Below are positions 17,616-27,042 of a stretch of DNA of 64,000 nt, in pieces. This DNA comes from Lysinibacillus antri (GTDB lineage Bacteria > Bacillota > Bacilli > Bacillales_A > Planococcaceae), in the NCBI RefSeq assembly GCF_003977595.1, contig NZ_RYYR01000011.1, forward strand, positions 90,014-154,013, given 5' to 3'. Each line of letters starts with the position of its first letter. Position 1 is the stretch's first letter. The notes under the pieces are model-generated. The model had not been told where the DNA came from. It ran no database searches and was given only the letters and a program-made list of their open reading frames with translations. Both the position numbers and the translations under genes were made by a program.

Positions 17616-18451
17616 CTACACCTTTTTCGCTAGTTTTTCAATTTCTTCAGCTGCATTTGCTAAATTTTGTATGGAAATTGAAATTTCTTCAATAGACGCT
17701 TTTTGATTAGATGCAATTCCAACCGTTTCTTGTGTAATGTTTGCTACTTGATCGACTTTGTATTTTAATTGATCTAAAAGTCTGCGAATTTCATTTACTG
17801 AATCAGCGCTCTGATCAGCAAGTTTTGTTATCTCCTTTGCAACTACACTAAATCCTCTACCATATTCCCCTGAACGTGCAGCTTCAATGCCTGCATTAAA
17901 ACCTAAAATTCTAGTATTTTTTGCAACGGAGTTAATCATTCCTAAAATTTTTGTAGAATTCTCTACTTGATGTCTCATCTCTGATTGTGAGGTTTCTAAG
18001 TTTTCAATAAAATGTTTCAAATGATTTGCTGATGCAGCCAGTTCTTGTGTGGAAGCAGAAATGGTTTCACTAGACTGTGAAAATTGCTTAGCCACTTGAG
18101 TTAACTTTACTTGATTATCTAAGCTTGTCGCGATTACTATACTTCCTATCACTTTTTTTGATCATCAAATAATGGTGAAATCGTAATTTTACCTGAAATA
18201 CCATATAGCTCAATTGGAATATCCATTTGAATCATTTTCCTTATTTGCATCACCTGGTACATCGGTTCATTAGTCTTTAGTAGGATTCCGACAGGATTTG
18301 CATTTCCTATTTTAATAGCGTTTGAATCACTATGGAAAACGACTTTCTCTGTATCGGAAATAGTAATTGCTACATCATTAAGAAATAACTGTTTAAAAGT
18401 AGGTGCGAAATGTACTAATGTTTGTATATATTCATGGGTCATTACCGCCAA
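17616..18451 (-). pseudogene. YfmS-like soluble chemoreceptor, split by a frameshift
   Basis: Two adjacent frames (18149-18451 and 17616-18152) together encode one cytoplasmic methyl-accepting protein of about 278 residues, the size and layout of B. subtilis YfmS. The first encodes an N-terminal sensor-like domain (THEYIQTLVHFAPTFKQLF onward), the second the signalling coiled coil with its hairpin tip (NTRILGFNAGIEAARSGEYG). They join at a run of seven A's on the coding strand (18152-18158); eight A's would restore one frame reading DDQKKVIGSIV. So a single-base deletion, sequencing error or slippage site separates them. No membrane segment. The TTG start has an AGGGGG site upstream. Confidence 0.8.
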
Positions 18452-18680
18452 TTTTGCTACCCCCTAAAAATATCAATATTTTTAATATTATAACTTTTCA
18501 TCCTAATAGATATCATGCTAAAAATTATTTAACTATTCTTTATTTTTAACTATTTTTTACTTAATTTAATAGCAAATTTAATCCTTTTTCCGTCGTTTTT
18601 CGTTTAATTGGAGCGGACTCTATTAGAAGCCCGCTTAGGAATGACTATCACAATATACAGAAATTTGTTTTAAAAAAAGA
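18452..18680. other. AT-rich gene-free stretch
   Basis: About 230 bases upstream of the chemoreceptor pseudogene; it probably holds its promoter. I see no repeat, hairpin or ORF worth calling here. Confidence 0.5.
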
Positions 18681-18715
18681 CTGTAGATGAACTTGATTTT
18701 CAAGTTCATCTACAG
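18681..18715 (-). terminator. Intrinsic terminator of proS
   Basis: Perfect 16-bp stem (18681-18696 with 18700-18715) and a TTTTTTT run on the minus strand. Confidence 0.92.
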
Positions 18716-18751
18716 CCTTAGTATTGTAATTAGTATTCAATTGTCTGTAAG

Positions 18752-18780
18752 AGCTGGGCGAGCCACTTTCGCTTTTCTTA
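18752..18780 (-). repeat. 29-nt stop-codon-linked repeat, copy 2 (after proS)
   Basis: Inverted copy of the element after serC, 28 of 29 bases identical, beginning directly after the proS stop codon on the minus strand. The two copies flank the chemoreceptor pseudogene in opposite orientation. Confidence 0.8.
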
Positions 18781-20217
18781 TTAGTAAGCGCGGCCGAACC
18801 AAACTGTATGTTTCGCTTCTTTACCACAGTTAATACAAGTTTGTTTTGTTGTTGGTGGGTTAAATGGAATGTTACGTGTTGTGAATTTTGTTTCTTCTTT
18901 TACATGCTCTTCACACGCATCGTCCCCACACCATCCTGCTAGAACCCAACCAGGAATAACGCCATTTGTTTCAGAATCCGTTAAATGTTGATTTAATTGT
19001 TCTAAAGTATCGACATGTGTATGTGAGTTTGCATCACGGAATGCTTTTGCTTTTTCATATAAACGTGTTTGCATTACTTCAAGCTCTTTTTCAATCGCTT
19101 CTACCACATTGCCTAGTTCCACTGTTTGTTTTTCATCTTCATCACGTGCTTTTAATAGTACTTGATTGTTTTCTAAGTCGCGTGGCCCAAGTTCAATACG
19201 TACAGGAACCCCTTTTAATTCCCATTCATTAAATTTGAATCCTGGTGATTGATCTGAATCATCTAGACGAACACGAATGCCCTTCGCTTTTAAAGATGCG
19301 AAGATTTCGTCTAATTTTTCAATGATTGCTGGATTCTTTTTCCATGGTCCAACAGGAATTAGTACAACTTGAGTTGGTGCGATTTTCGGTGGAAGTACTA
19401 GCCCTTGCTCATCACCGTGAACCATAATAACCGAACCGATTAAACGTGTTGATGTTCCCCATGAAGTTGTATGAACATGCACGTGTTTGTTTTCTTTATT
19501 TAAATATTTAATGTCAAATGCTTCTGCAAATTTTGTCCCTAAGTAGTGTGAAGTTCCAGCTTGAACCGCTTTTCCATCTTTCATCATCGCTTCAATTGAG
19601 TACGTATCAACTGCCCCAGCAAAGCGTTCAGATGGCGTTTTTTGCCCATCGTATACTGGAATAGCTAAAAATCCTTCTACTACTTCTTTGTAAATGTTTA
19701 ACATTTGCATTGTTTCTTTACGTGCATCTTCTTCATCCACGTGTGCAGTGTGCCCTTCTTGCCATAAAAACTCAGAAGTACGGATAAATGGAAGAGTTTT
19801 CTTTTCCCAACGGAATACGTTTGCCCATTGGTTAATTAATAATGGTAAGTCGCGGTAGCTTTTTATCCAATCCGAATATAGGTGACCAATCATTGTTTCC
19901 GATGTTGGACGAAGCGCTAGACGTTCTTCTAATTTTTCTCCCGCTGCTTCTGTTACCCATGGAAGCTCTGGTGAAAATCCTTCAATATGGTCTTTTTCTT
20001 TTTGGAAGAAAGACTCAGGAATTAACATTGGGAAGTAGGCATTACGGTGACCTGTCTCTTTAAAACGACGATCCATTTCTCCTTGGATGTGCTCCCAAAT
20101 TTCATAGCCATCTGGTTTGAAGGCGATACAACCACGTACTGGCGTATAATCCATTAAATCTGCTTTTTGAATTGTGTCAATGTACCATTTTGAAAAATCA
20201 TTCGTTTGTTGTGACAT
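18781..20217 (-). CDS. proS: Prolyl-tRNA synthetase, short (type 3) form
   Basis: A 478-residue class II synthetase charging tRNA-Pro. It is the archaeal/eukaryote-like form without the editing insertion of the longer (about 565-residue) bacterial ProS. Motifs: the motif-2 region with FRWEKKTLPFIRTSEFLWQEGHTAH (about 130-155), the motif-3 region HGDEQGLVLPPKIAP (about 268-282), anticodon-binding domain (about 290-390) and a C-terminal zinc-like domain with cysteine pairs (GWCGDDAC, CINCGKEA) ending in the characteristic FGRAY. Expression is controlled by the T-box leader directly upstream. Transcription ends at the strong hairpin at 18681-18715. Confidence 0.96.
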   Translation of the reverse strand: MSQQTNDFSKWYIDTIQKADLMDYTPVRGCIAFKPDGYEIWEHIQGEMDRRFKETGHRNAYFPMLIPESFFQKEKDHIEGFSPELPWVTEAAGEKLEERLALRPTSETMIGHLYSDWIKSYRDLPLLINQWANVFRWEKKTLPFIRTSEFLWQEGHTAHVDEEDARKETMQMLNIYKEVVEGFLAIPVYDGQKTPSERFAGAVDTYSIEAMMKDGKAVQAGTSHYLGTKFAEAFDIKYLNKENKHVHVHTTSWGTSTRLIGSVIMVHGDEQGLVLPPKIAPTQVVLIPVGPWKKNPAIIEKLDEIFASLKAKGIRVRLDDSDQSPGFKFNEWELKGVPVRIELGPRDLENNQVLLKARDEDEKQTVELGNVVEAIEKELEVMQTRLYEKAKAFRDANSHTHVDTLEQLNQHLTDSETNGVIPGWVLAGWCGDDACEEHVKEETKFTTRNIPFNPPTTKQTCINCGKEAKHTVWFGRAY

Positions 20218-20339
20218 CTCTTTTTCCTCCTAAAACAATTACAATTTCGAAATTCTTGCTACGAACGCTTACGTAGTTTATAAAAAATGGTTGCCATAGT
20301 TTTTGGTTATCTTTGTTAAATTTAAACTTCCAATAACGA

Positions 20340-20585
20340 CAAAAAAGCACAAAGCGTCCTTATATAAGGACGTCTTTGTGCATATAGACGTGGTACCACC
20401 TTAGTTCGGCTTTAGCAATCAGCTATTACCCTCTTAAACGTTTGTAACGAAACGACTCGGCAAGGTTAACTTGCATCTCCGTGATAGGTTTCAATAAGAA
20501 GTGGTGATATAGCTCTCAGCAGCTGCTATATTTTCTGTCTCACAATTCTTACTTACTTGGTCACATCATAGATTGCTTATTTATT
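20340..20585 (-). ncRNA. T-box leader of proS
   Basis: On the minus strand the leader holds the T-box sequence AAGGTGGTACCACG (about 20390-20403) followed by an intrinsic terminator: stem 20347-20360 with 20367-20381, then TTTTTT. The 5' part has the AAGTAAGTAAGAA start of Stem I, with a specifier region reading GAAACCTATCACGG; CCT is a proline codon, matching the gene. Uncharged tRNA-Pro should stabilise the antiterminator and allow proS transcription. Confidence 0.93.
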
Positions 20586-20793
20586 AATAATGTATCAAAT
20601 ATTAGGAAACTATTCAATAAATGTGGAGAAATTTCTATTGTATAGAAAAAATATGAATCGACATTTTTTACATATAATCATTATTGTAATATTCAAAAGT
20701 ATAAAAATATTATAAATAATATATATTTAACATTTTTTCTTTTAATGACTTATAATTATACGTAGATTTAAAAATTTATAAGGAGGAATTATT

Positions 20794-22785
20794 TTGAGAA
20801 TTTCGATTCGATGGAGAATCATTGCCATTGTCCTAGTAATTGTTGTTCTAGGCTTAGGAGCACTATCTACAATTAGTTCGGTCCTAATATCTTCTGAAAC
20901 AGAAGAGAGCGTTACGGATCAAAGTGAAGTACTTGTAAAAGAACTATCAAATACGATCACCGCTTTTTTAGGTGGGTATGAAAAAAGTCTATTAAACCTT
21001 GCTGCTTCTAAAAATGTCCATGAATTTTATAATAATTCTACTCAGTATAATGATGATGCAGACCGAACATTTCGGACTGAATTAAATAACTACTTATTGT
21101 ATTATGATGCTGCATCAAGTATCTATTTTTCCGATGGGGATTATACAATTATTGCTCCACATTTCGATGGCATTAATGAGCTAGATATAAAATCGCGTTC
21201 ATGGTACACAAACGCAATACATAATTCTAATGATGTTGTCTGGTCCGAACCTTATATTGATACGGTTTCCAATCAATATGCAATTACTGCTTCTGTCGCA
21301 GTGAAAGATGGCGAAAAAGTAATTGGTGTCATTGGTGTTGATATACAACTTTCTCAATTAACCGAGATGATTTCATCTACAGAACTAGGCTATGATGGAT
21401 ACCCACTTATTTTAGACGACTTAGGTACAGCATTAGTTCATCCAAATAATATGGGAGAAAATATGAGTTCCCAACAATATGTACAAACTATTTTAGCAGA
21501 TTCAAAAATGACGAACAATTTAAAAGCAGACATTGAAGGTGCTAAGTCCGTTGTTGTATATAATAAAATACCGGAAATTGGCTGGACTGTTGCAGCTGTG
21601 TATGAGCTACAGAACCTTCAAGCACTGGCAAAAAGTTTACAAAAAATTATCATCATCATTGCAATAATTATATTAATCGTTGCATTTGTTGCCCTTTACT
21701 TCTTTATTACTCGAACTATGAAACCGATTAAACAACTTGGTTTACTAATGGAAGAAGTAGCGCAAGGTGATTTATCCGTACAAATCGAAGTTCATTCGAA
21801 AGATGAGATTGGACTTTTAGCGCAACACTTTAATGAAATGATTAATAAAATGAAGTATTTAATCCAAGTAGTAAAAACATCTTCTAATGAAGTGGAAGAA
21901 CGTTCGCATCACTTAAGTGCCCTAGCTGAAGAAACAAGCGCTTCAAGTATCGAAGTTTCAAGTGCAGTAAATGAAATTGCCGTTGGAGCATCTTCATCAT
22001 CTGAAAATGCGGATATGGTTACAGAGTCAACAATCAAACTGGGCACTAAAATTAATGGTATGCAAGAACAATCCAATGCTCTACATACTATAACGCAACA
22101 TGCCGGTAAACTAAATGTCGTTGGGCAAGACAAGATGGAAGACTTACTCGGTTCATTTGGTCATTCGAAACAAAACTTAGTGAATATGGCTAGCGCAGTA
22201 AAAACGCTGGAACATCGTATTGTGGCAATAGGGTCGGTAATTAATACGATATCAGAAATATCTGCGCAAACGAATCTACTAGCTTTAAACGCTAGTATAG
22301 AAGCAGCAAGAGCTGGTGAACACGGGAAAGGATTTGCCGTTGTAGCAGAGGAAGTTCGTAAATTAGCCGAGCAATCCGCAAACGCAACAAAAGATGTGAA
22401 AAATACGATTCAAGAATTACAGGCAGAGTCTCAACAAGTGACGAAACAAATGAGTGAAATGCAACAAACATTCGATAATCAAGGTGTTGTTGTGGAGGAA
22501 ACTGGCTCATTATTTAATAATCTTTCTGCATTAATTAAAAACATGGAAGAAACGTTTATTAATGTGACGACAGAAATTGAAGGGGTTATTAAATACAAAG
22601 ATCGCGTTGTTGAAACGATTAAGGAAATGTCCTTAACTGCCCAAACAACAGCAGCGGCATGTGAAGAAGTAAGTGCATCAAGTGATGAACAACTAACGGC
22701 GATTCAATCCGTTGCCCAAGCATCTGAACAATTAAATAACGTAAGCACAGAATTAGCCGAAACGGTTAATAAGTTTAAGTTGTAA
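20794..22785 (+). CDS. Methyl-accepting chemotaxis protein with dCache sensor
   Basis: A 663-residue transmembrane chemoreceptor. Helix about 8-32, a large extracellular double-Cache-like domain (about 35-280, with the [14 protein letters not shown] and WYTNAI motifs of dCache_1), second helix about 285-307, HAMP about 308-362, then the cytoplasmic signalling domain with the hairpin tip [20 protein letters not shown]. The ligand is unknown; dCache_1 domains often bind amino acids. Start TTG at 20794 has AAGGAGGA seven bases upstream. No CheR-tethering pentapeptide at the C-terminus. Transcribed alone and terminated by a bidirectional hairpin. Confidence 0.93.
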   Translation: MRISIRWRIIAIVLVIVVLGLGALSTISSVLISSETEESVTDQSEVLVKELSNTITAFLGGYEKSLLNLAASKNVHEFYNNSTQYNDDADRTFRTELNNYLLYYDAASSIYFSDGDYTIIAPHFDGINELDIKSRSWYTNAIHNSNDVVWSEPYIDTVSNQYAITASVAVKDGEKVIGVIGVDIQLSQLTEMISSTELGYDGYPLILDDLGTALVHPNNMGENMSSQQYVQTILADSKMTNNLKADIEGAKSVVVYNKIPEIGWTVAAVYELQNLQALAKSLQKIIIIIAIIILIVAFVALYFFITRTMKPIKQLGLLMEEVAQGDLSVQIEVHSKDEIGLLAQHFNEMINKMKYLIQVVKTSSNEVEERSHHLSALAEETSASSIEVSSAVNEIAVGASSSSENADMVTESTIKLGTKINGMQEQSNALHTITQHAGKLNVVGQDKMEDLLGSFGHSKQNLVNMASAVKTLEHRIVAIGSVINTISEISAQTNLLALNASIEAARAGEHGKGFAVVAEEVRKLAEQSANATKDVKNTIQELQAESQQVTKQMSEMQQTFDNQGVVVEETGSLFNNLSALIKNMEETFINVTTEIEGVIKYKDRVVETIKEMSLTAQTTAAACEEVSASSDEQLTAIQSVAQASEQLNNVSTELAETVNKFKL

Positions 22786-22788
22786 ATA

Positions 22789-22833
22789 AAAGCCACGTTT
22801 TGTCAAAGATGAATTTGACTAAAACGTGGCTTT
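22789..22833. terminator. Bidirectional terminator between convergent genes
   Basis: Stem 22789-22801 with 22821-22833 (13 bp), extended inward by TCAAA/TTTGA. T-rich on both strands; it separates the chemoreceptor (+) from the coiled-coil gene (-). Confidence 0.8.
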
Positions 22834-22844
22834 CTATAATGTGT

Positions 22845-23708
22845 CTAGCTACCATTTTTTATTTTTTGAAAATACGAAGAAGATTGTTGGATTGCTTTTT
22901 CTACTTTTTCTTCAATGAAATTGGAGCGTTCATAGACAACTGAACGTAAATGATCGATCTGGCGCATTATTTTTTCGATTAGCCCTTCATTACTATCCAC
23001 TCGTTCGATCACATCCTGTTGGGAGTTTTCGATTGTCGAAATTTGTGCCACGATCTGTTCATTTACATTAGTTTGTAAATCAATTTTTTCTTGAATTTGT
23101 TCGTTCGTCAATGTAACCTGTTCTAACCTCTTTATGATGGCTTCATGAATAACGGAAAAATCTTTTATAATACCGATTAGTTCCTGATATTCATCCCCTA
23201 CTACATCTATCCTTTTTACCATTTCTTGTTGGGTGTGATTCAATAATTGAAATTCCTGTAAAAGTGTGTCTGTTTTTTGTTGTTCGTTCAATATCGATTG
23301 TTGGATATCGATCGTTTGATGGTCTAGTTGATTAAGTTGATTCATTATTTGCTGCTCATGTTGATCTAGTTGATCAAGTCGAGTCATCATTTGCTGCTCA
23401 TGTTGTTCTAGTTGATTGAGTTGATTCATCATTTGCTGCTCATGTTGTTCCTGAATGTGACGTTGATCACCCATCTCACTTAACAGACGTTCAACGTGTT
23501 GCCATTTTTGACTTTGATGATCATTGTAAACAATTTGGGAGCTTTGGACAGTTGACAAGGCATGTTGGATTCGTTCAGTCGTTTGAGTTTGTTTTTCTAA
23601 AACTTGCGATAAATAATCTCGTCGAAACTCTACCTGATTCGGTTCAACGAGTGGGCCATTATTTCGAAACATTTCTGGGTGCTCGGCGTTATTAATATAT
23701 AAACCCAT
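22845..23708 (-). CDS. Coiled-coil protein with three 14-residue repeats, unknown function
   Basis: A 287-residue soluble protein that I do not recognise. The start at 23708 (MGLYINNAEHPEMF) is chosen because GAAGGGGGTG precedes it; a longer frame reaches 23837 but would run through the mobile-element remnant. From about residue 40 to the end it is nearly all coiled coil, rich in Gln, Glu, His and Ile. Three tandem copies of a 14-residue unit of the type EQHEQQMMNQLNQL occupy about 88-129. No signal peptide or membrane segment. It may be a scaffold or filament-type protein; that is a guess from composition. Confidence 0.7.
   Translation of the reverse strand: MGLYINNAEHPEMFRNNGPLVEPNQVEFRRDYLSQVLEKQTQTTERIQHALSTVQSSQIVYNDHQSQKWQHVERLLSEMGDQRHIQEQHEQQMMNQLNQLEQHEQQMMTRLDQLDQHEQQIMNQLNQLDHQTIDIQQSILNEQQKTDTLLQEFQLLNHTQQEMVKRIDVVGDEYQELIGIIKDFSVIHEAIIKRLEQVTLTNEQIQEKIDLQTNVNEQIVAQISTIENSQQDVIERVDSNEGLIEKIMRQIDHLRSVVYERSNFIEEKVEKAIQQSSSYFQKIKNGS
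23330..23455 (-). repeat. Three 42-bp intragenic repeats
   Basis: Three imperfect 42-bp units in the coiled-coil gene encode its 14-residue repeats. The plus strand shows the common block TTTGCTGCTCATGTTG near 23348, 23390 and 23432, spaced exactly 42 bases. Confidence 0.8.
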
Positions 23709-23747
23709 CGTTAGGTACACCCCCTTCTCACGCACCTCTATTGTATG

Positions 23748-23962
23748 CGAAAAGTGATGAAGGGGTACTTTATCCCGCATTAACGGGCAGTAATTTATCT
23801 GTACCGAAAGCTTTAGCGACAGGTACAAGACTCCCACTTCAAGATTTTAGTGAAGCGAAAAGGATAAGTGGGAGATCAATTGCCCGTAAAAGCCCGATTG
23901 GTTCAACTAACAATCCGTGGGGGATGAAGAAAACCCCCGCGGATTGAAGTTTCACTTTATGC
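23748..23962 (+). mobile_element. IS200/IS605-type solo end, omega-RNA-like, without tnpA or tnpB
   Basis: About 215 bases fold into nested stems on the plus strand: ACGGGCA (23783-23789) with TGCCCGT (23881-23887) encloses TGTACC/GGTACA (23800-23805, 23822-23827) and CTCCCACTT/AAGTGGGAG (23831-23839, 23866-23874); a 12-bp hairpin follows (23912-23923 with 23934-23945), then GAAGTTTCACTTTATG. From memory, this block matches the right end of Bacillus IS605-type tnpB elements, where it doubles as the scaffold of the TnpB guide RNA. No transposase or tnpB gene is present, so it is a stranded end or a miniature derivative. Boundaries are approximate. Confidence 0.55.
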
Positions 23963-23995
23963 AAAACGGTCGCTGTTAGTTGCCCCGTGAATCAG

Positions 23996-24892
23996 TTAAA
24001 TAACTTCTTCTCGATCTTCTTCTGCATTGTCTAGCACTTCTTCTATTCCCTGATCATCTACTATTTCTAGTAGATTGACGGAGCTAGTACTTAGTTCTTT
24101 TTTAATTAATGTACTATTTTCCTCATGGATTGTTTGAAATTCTAGTAGGTAATTATATCCTTGGAGTAAATTTGAATTTGTCCGATTTTCTTTAATGGAT
24201 TCTCGCAGTTCTTTAATATAAATTTGCGCAGCGATTTTCCGGAACTTAATTTCTTCTTTTATATTTGTAATATGACCATGACCTGGTATTAAATATTGGA
24301 TATTGTGTTGATTAAATAATTCATCGGTTTTGCGTAATGTTTCCTCGTATTTTTCACTGTTATCATAAATAAAAGGAAATTCGATGTCTGACAAATAATC
24401 GCCCGCCAACCATATTCCTAATGGTTCAATGACTGTAAAAATCCCGTCATCTGTGTGCCCTTGTGCGTGATAGAATGTAAGCTTTGTGTTACCAATTTCA
24501 AGCACTTGGCCTTCTTCCTTTACTTCTATATCGACTAGTGGGTACAAAATTGGGTAAGATCTGTCCAAATAATACTGGTGATCGAATTTGAAAATTTGGT
24601 TTAGGATATCTTCTTTATCCTCTTTTAGTGAAAGTGCTTCGCTAGCAATCACGATTGCTTCTTGAAAAGCCCCATATCCTATTAAATGATCCCAGTCGGA
24701 ATGGGTAAATAATAGATATAATGGGCGGTCCCCTTTCACGTTATCTACATATTCCCGAATCATTTCAACTTCTACTGGTAGTAAATTTGGATCAACGACA
24801 ATGATACAATCTTCTGTTTGTATGACTATTGAAGTAGTTTTATATAAAAGACTTTGAAAAACTGTTACATTACTATTTTGAAATTGAATCAT
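23996..24892 (-). CDS. MBL-fold metallo-hydrolase
   Basis: A 298-residue metallo-beta-lactamase-fold protein. The first metal motif reads THSDWDH (63-69, the HxxxDH variant of HxHxDH), followed by GHTDDG, the bridging Asp in AGDYLSD and GHGH near 203. These give a likely two-metal site. The family includes hydrolases of thioesters, lactones and phosphoesters; the substrate is not identifiable. The last 50 residues, including an acidic tail (NAEEDREEVI), lie beyond the catalytic domain. Single gene with no clear terminator. Confidence 0.85.
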   Translation of the reverse strand: MIQFQNSNVTVFQSLLYKTTSIVIQTEDCIIVVDPNLLPVEVEMIREYVDNVKGDRPLYLLFTHSDWDHLIGYGAFQEAIVIASEALSLKEDKEDILNQIFKFDHQYYLDRSYPILYPLVDIEVKEEGQVLEIGNTKLTFYHAQGHTDDGIFTVIEPLGIWLAGDYLSDIEFPFIYDNSEKYEETLRKTDELFNQHNIQYLIPGHGHITNIKEEIKFRKIAAQIYIKELRESIKENRTNSNLLQGYNYLLEFQTIHEENSTLIKKELSTSSVNLLEIVDDQGIEEVLDNAEEDREEVI

Positions 24893-24949
24893 TCTACTTC
24901 ACTCCAATCCCCGCTCTTTTATCCTATTTTAACCGATAACGTAGAAAAA

Positions 24950-24983
24950 GTGCATCCCTCACGTATTTATGTGAGAGATGCAC
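24950..24983 (-). terminator. Terminator of the second chemoreceptor gene
   Basis: 13-bp stem with one mismatch (24950-24962 with 24971-24983), followed on the minus strand by CTTTTTC. Confidence 0.82.
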
Positions 24984-25003
24984 TTTATATAAAGAGTACA
25001 ATA

Positions 25004-26716
25004 TTAATCTTTTAATTTAAATCTTTTTACCGATTTTTCTAGTTCTTCGGCCATTTCAGTAGATTCGTTTGAACGACTTGACACATCTTGAATACTTGCC
25101 GTTGTTTCTTGTGCTGCTGCAGAAATGCCATTCATTGTATTTTCAATTTCATGGATTGATTGTGTTAATTCATGAATCATTTCTACAATCGTCGTAGATT
25201 TCTCTGTTTCAGTAGATAGTAGATCCGAGATATTTGTAATTTCTTGAACAGTTTCCGAAACGGCAGACGAAATATCATTTAAAGCTTGAACCGTCAATTG
25301 AACCGTTTTTTCACCTTTTTCAATGAACTTCCCATTTTCAGATGATGAAATTAAAACATTACCGATACGTTCCATAATGTCTTTTACTAGTTTTTCAACT
25401 TCTGTCACTTCCGCATTAGATTGTTCTGCTAATTTTCGTACTTCTTCTGCCACGACTGCAAATCCTTTTCCATGTTCTCCAGCTCGAGCTGCTTCAATGG
25501 ATGCATTCAGTGCTAATAGATTTGTTTGGGATGCAATGGCAGCAATCGTTGTTGTAATGTTTTGAATTTTAGTTGCTGATTCGACAAGGTGTTGAATTGT
25601 TGTACTTACTTCATGGGAACCTTGACGGATGCGTTCCATATCTTCGCTAATTTCTTGGGCGCGTTTTTCCCCTTCTGCTGCGATTTTCATTGTCTCATTT
25701 GAATTTTCAACAGTAAGATCAGCTTTTGATTTCATATCTTGTAAATCATCAGCTAGTGATGTCAACACATTCGATGCATTATCCGCGTGGTGCATACCAT
25801 CCGTCATCGCTACTGACACATCTTCTATATGATTTGCAACCGATTGTACAGCTGAATTCATTTCTGTTAAAGAACTCGCTGTTTCATTGGCGTTAACGGT
25901 TAATTGTTGAGACGTTGAACGCATCGTCGAAATCATCGTTTGTAGGTTGATGGTTGTTTGATTTAACGTACGAGACAAATCAGCAATTTCATCTTTCCCT
26001 TTAATATTCGTTTCTTGAACGGTTAAATCGCCTTCAGCTAATTGTTTCGCTTGTTCAATTAGTTTCGAAATTGGTTTTGTTTTGCGATAGATTAATAACC
26101 CTGTCACCATTGAAGCAAGTAACATTGGTATTAAACTTATTAAAATTCCTTGGCTGACTACTGACCATGTTCTTTCAGTCACAATTTCAGCGTTAAAGTC
26201 AATAACACTGATTGCAACGATCTCTTTCGTTGGATCATGATCTTTATAAATTGGCGCATACCCAGATAAACGTTCCATCCCACCAAATTCGTATGGTTGT
26301 GAATATGTAGGATGCCCCATTTCTAGTAACATGGAAATTGCTTCTTCATCCATATAAAAGGCATCTCCAGGAGCAAATCCTTTTTCTTGTAAGTTTTTGT
26401 CCAGGGCAATCAAATTGCCCTCTAAATCTAAAATATATTGTGATTCAAAAATGTCTTTATGAGCGGTTGTCCAATTGAGCTGTTCCCCAATTTTCTCTTT
26501 AGCATTCTCATCATTATTTAATGCTTTTTCTAATTGAAACGGATTGATTAAACCTGTCGTAATGTTGGCACATCCATATGCCTCTATTCCAGCTGCTTCA
26601 TACAATTTATCATAAGCCGTAAAGTATGTTGCAACAGAAGTAATCATAATCATCACTACGAGTATGCCTGCAATTATAGTACCTAATTGAAACGTTAAAG
26701 TTTGTCTAAATTTCAT
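25004..26716 (-). CDS. Methyl-accepting chemotaxis protein, single-Cache type
   Basis: A 570-residue chemoreceptor with an N-terminal helix (about 10-35), a smaller extracellular sensor (about 36-185) than the dCache protein at 20.8 kb, a second helix (about 190-212), HAMP (about 213-265) and the signalling domain with tip [20 protein letters not shown]. The signalling cores of the two receptors are near-identical around the tip, so they probably share the same CheA/CheW arrays while sensing different ligands. The protein ends KRFKLKD without a CheR tether. Monocistronic with its own terminator. Confidence 0.92.
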   Translation of the reverse strand: MKFRQTLTFQLGTIIAGILVVMIMITSVATYFTAYDKLYEAAGIEAYGCANITTGLINPFQLEKALNNDENAKEKIGEQLNWTTAHKDIFESQYILDLEGNLIALDKNLQEKGFAPGDAFYMDEEAISMLLEMGHPTYSQPYEFGGMERLSGYAPIYKDHDPTKEIVAISVIDFNAEIVTERTWSVVSQGILISLIPMLLASMVTGLLIYRKTKPISKLIEQAKQLAEGDLTVQETNIKGKDEIADLSRTLNQTTINLQTMISTMRSTSQQLTVNANETASSLTEMNSAVQSVANHIEDVSVAMTDGMHHADNASNVLTSLADDLQDMKSKADLTVENSNETMKIAAEGEKRAQEISEDMERIRQGSHEVSTTIQHLVESATKIQNITTTIAAIASQTNLLALNASIEAARAGEHGKGFAVVAEEVRKLAEQSNAEVTEVEKLVKDIMERIGNVLISSSENGKFIEKGEKTVQLTVQALNDISSAVSETVQEITNISDLLSTETEKSTTIVEMIHELTQSIHEIENTMNGISAAAQETTASIQDVSSRSNESTEMAEELEKSVKRFKLKD

Positions 26717-27000
26717 TGTTTTGTACCACCTCTTTGATATCCCCTACTACTATTTTCATAGTTTATCATACTATGAAAAGATGTATTGAGAAAGAATCTT
26801 TAAAAAAATAGCAAATTTTTTATGGATTTTTGTCAATTTACCGTCATAATGTACGGTAAATTACAAATAATTTTTAAAATAAATGTTTACAACTAGGAAA
26901 GGGTACGGGTTTAGATATATTTACAAAAGAATATGACAAAAGATGCACTTCCTTTGATAACAATTATCTGTTTGTATACCAAGGTAACATACAAAAAAAT
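26717..27000. other. Gene-free stretch, nothing clear
   Basis: About 280 AT-rich bases between the chemoreceptor start and the terminator of the next minus-strand gene. No ORF, repeat or riboswitch consensus was recognised; the promoter of the chemoreceptor must lie here. Confidence 0.5.
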
Positions 27001-27028
27001 CCTTCTAACTCATAGTTGAATTAGAAGG
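27001..27028 (-). terminator. Terminator of the saccharopine-dehydrogenase-like gene
   Basis: 8-bp stem CCTTCTAA/TTAGAAGG followed on the minus strand by ATTTTTTTG. Confidence 0.75.
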
Positions 27029-27042
27029 TAGTGATAAAAGTC

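Noticed and set aside
23741..23947. Plus-strand frame of 68 codons across the IS605-like block
   Set aside because: It reads through the structured element, and similar frames are usually false; the structural reading explains the sequence better.
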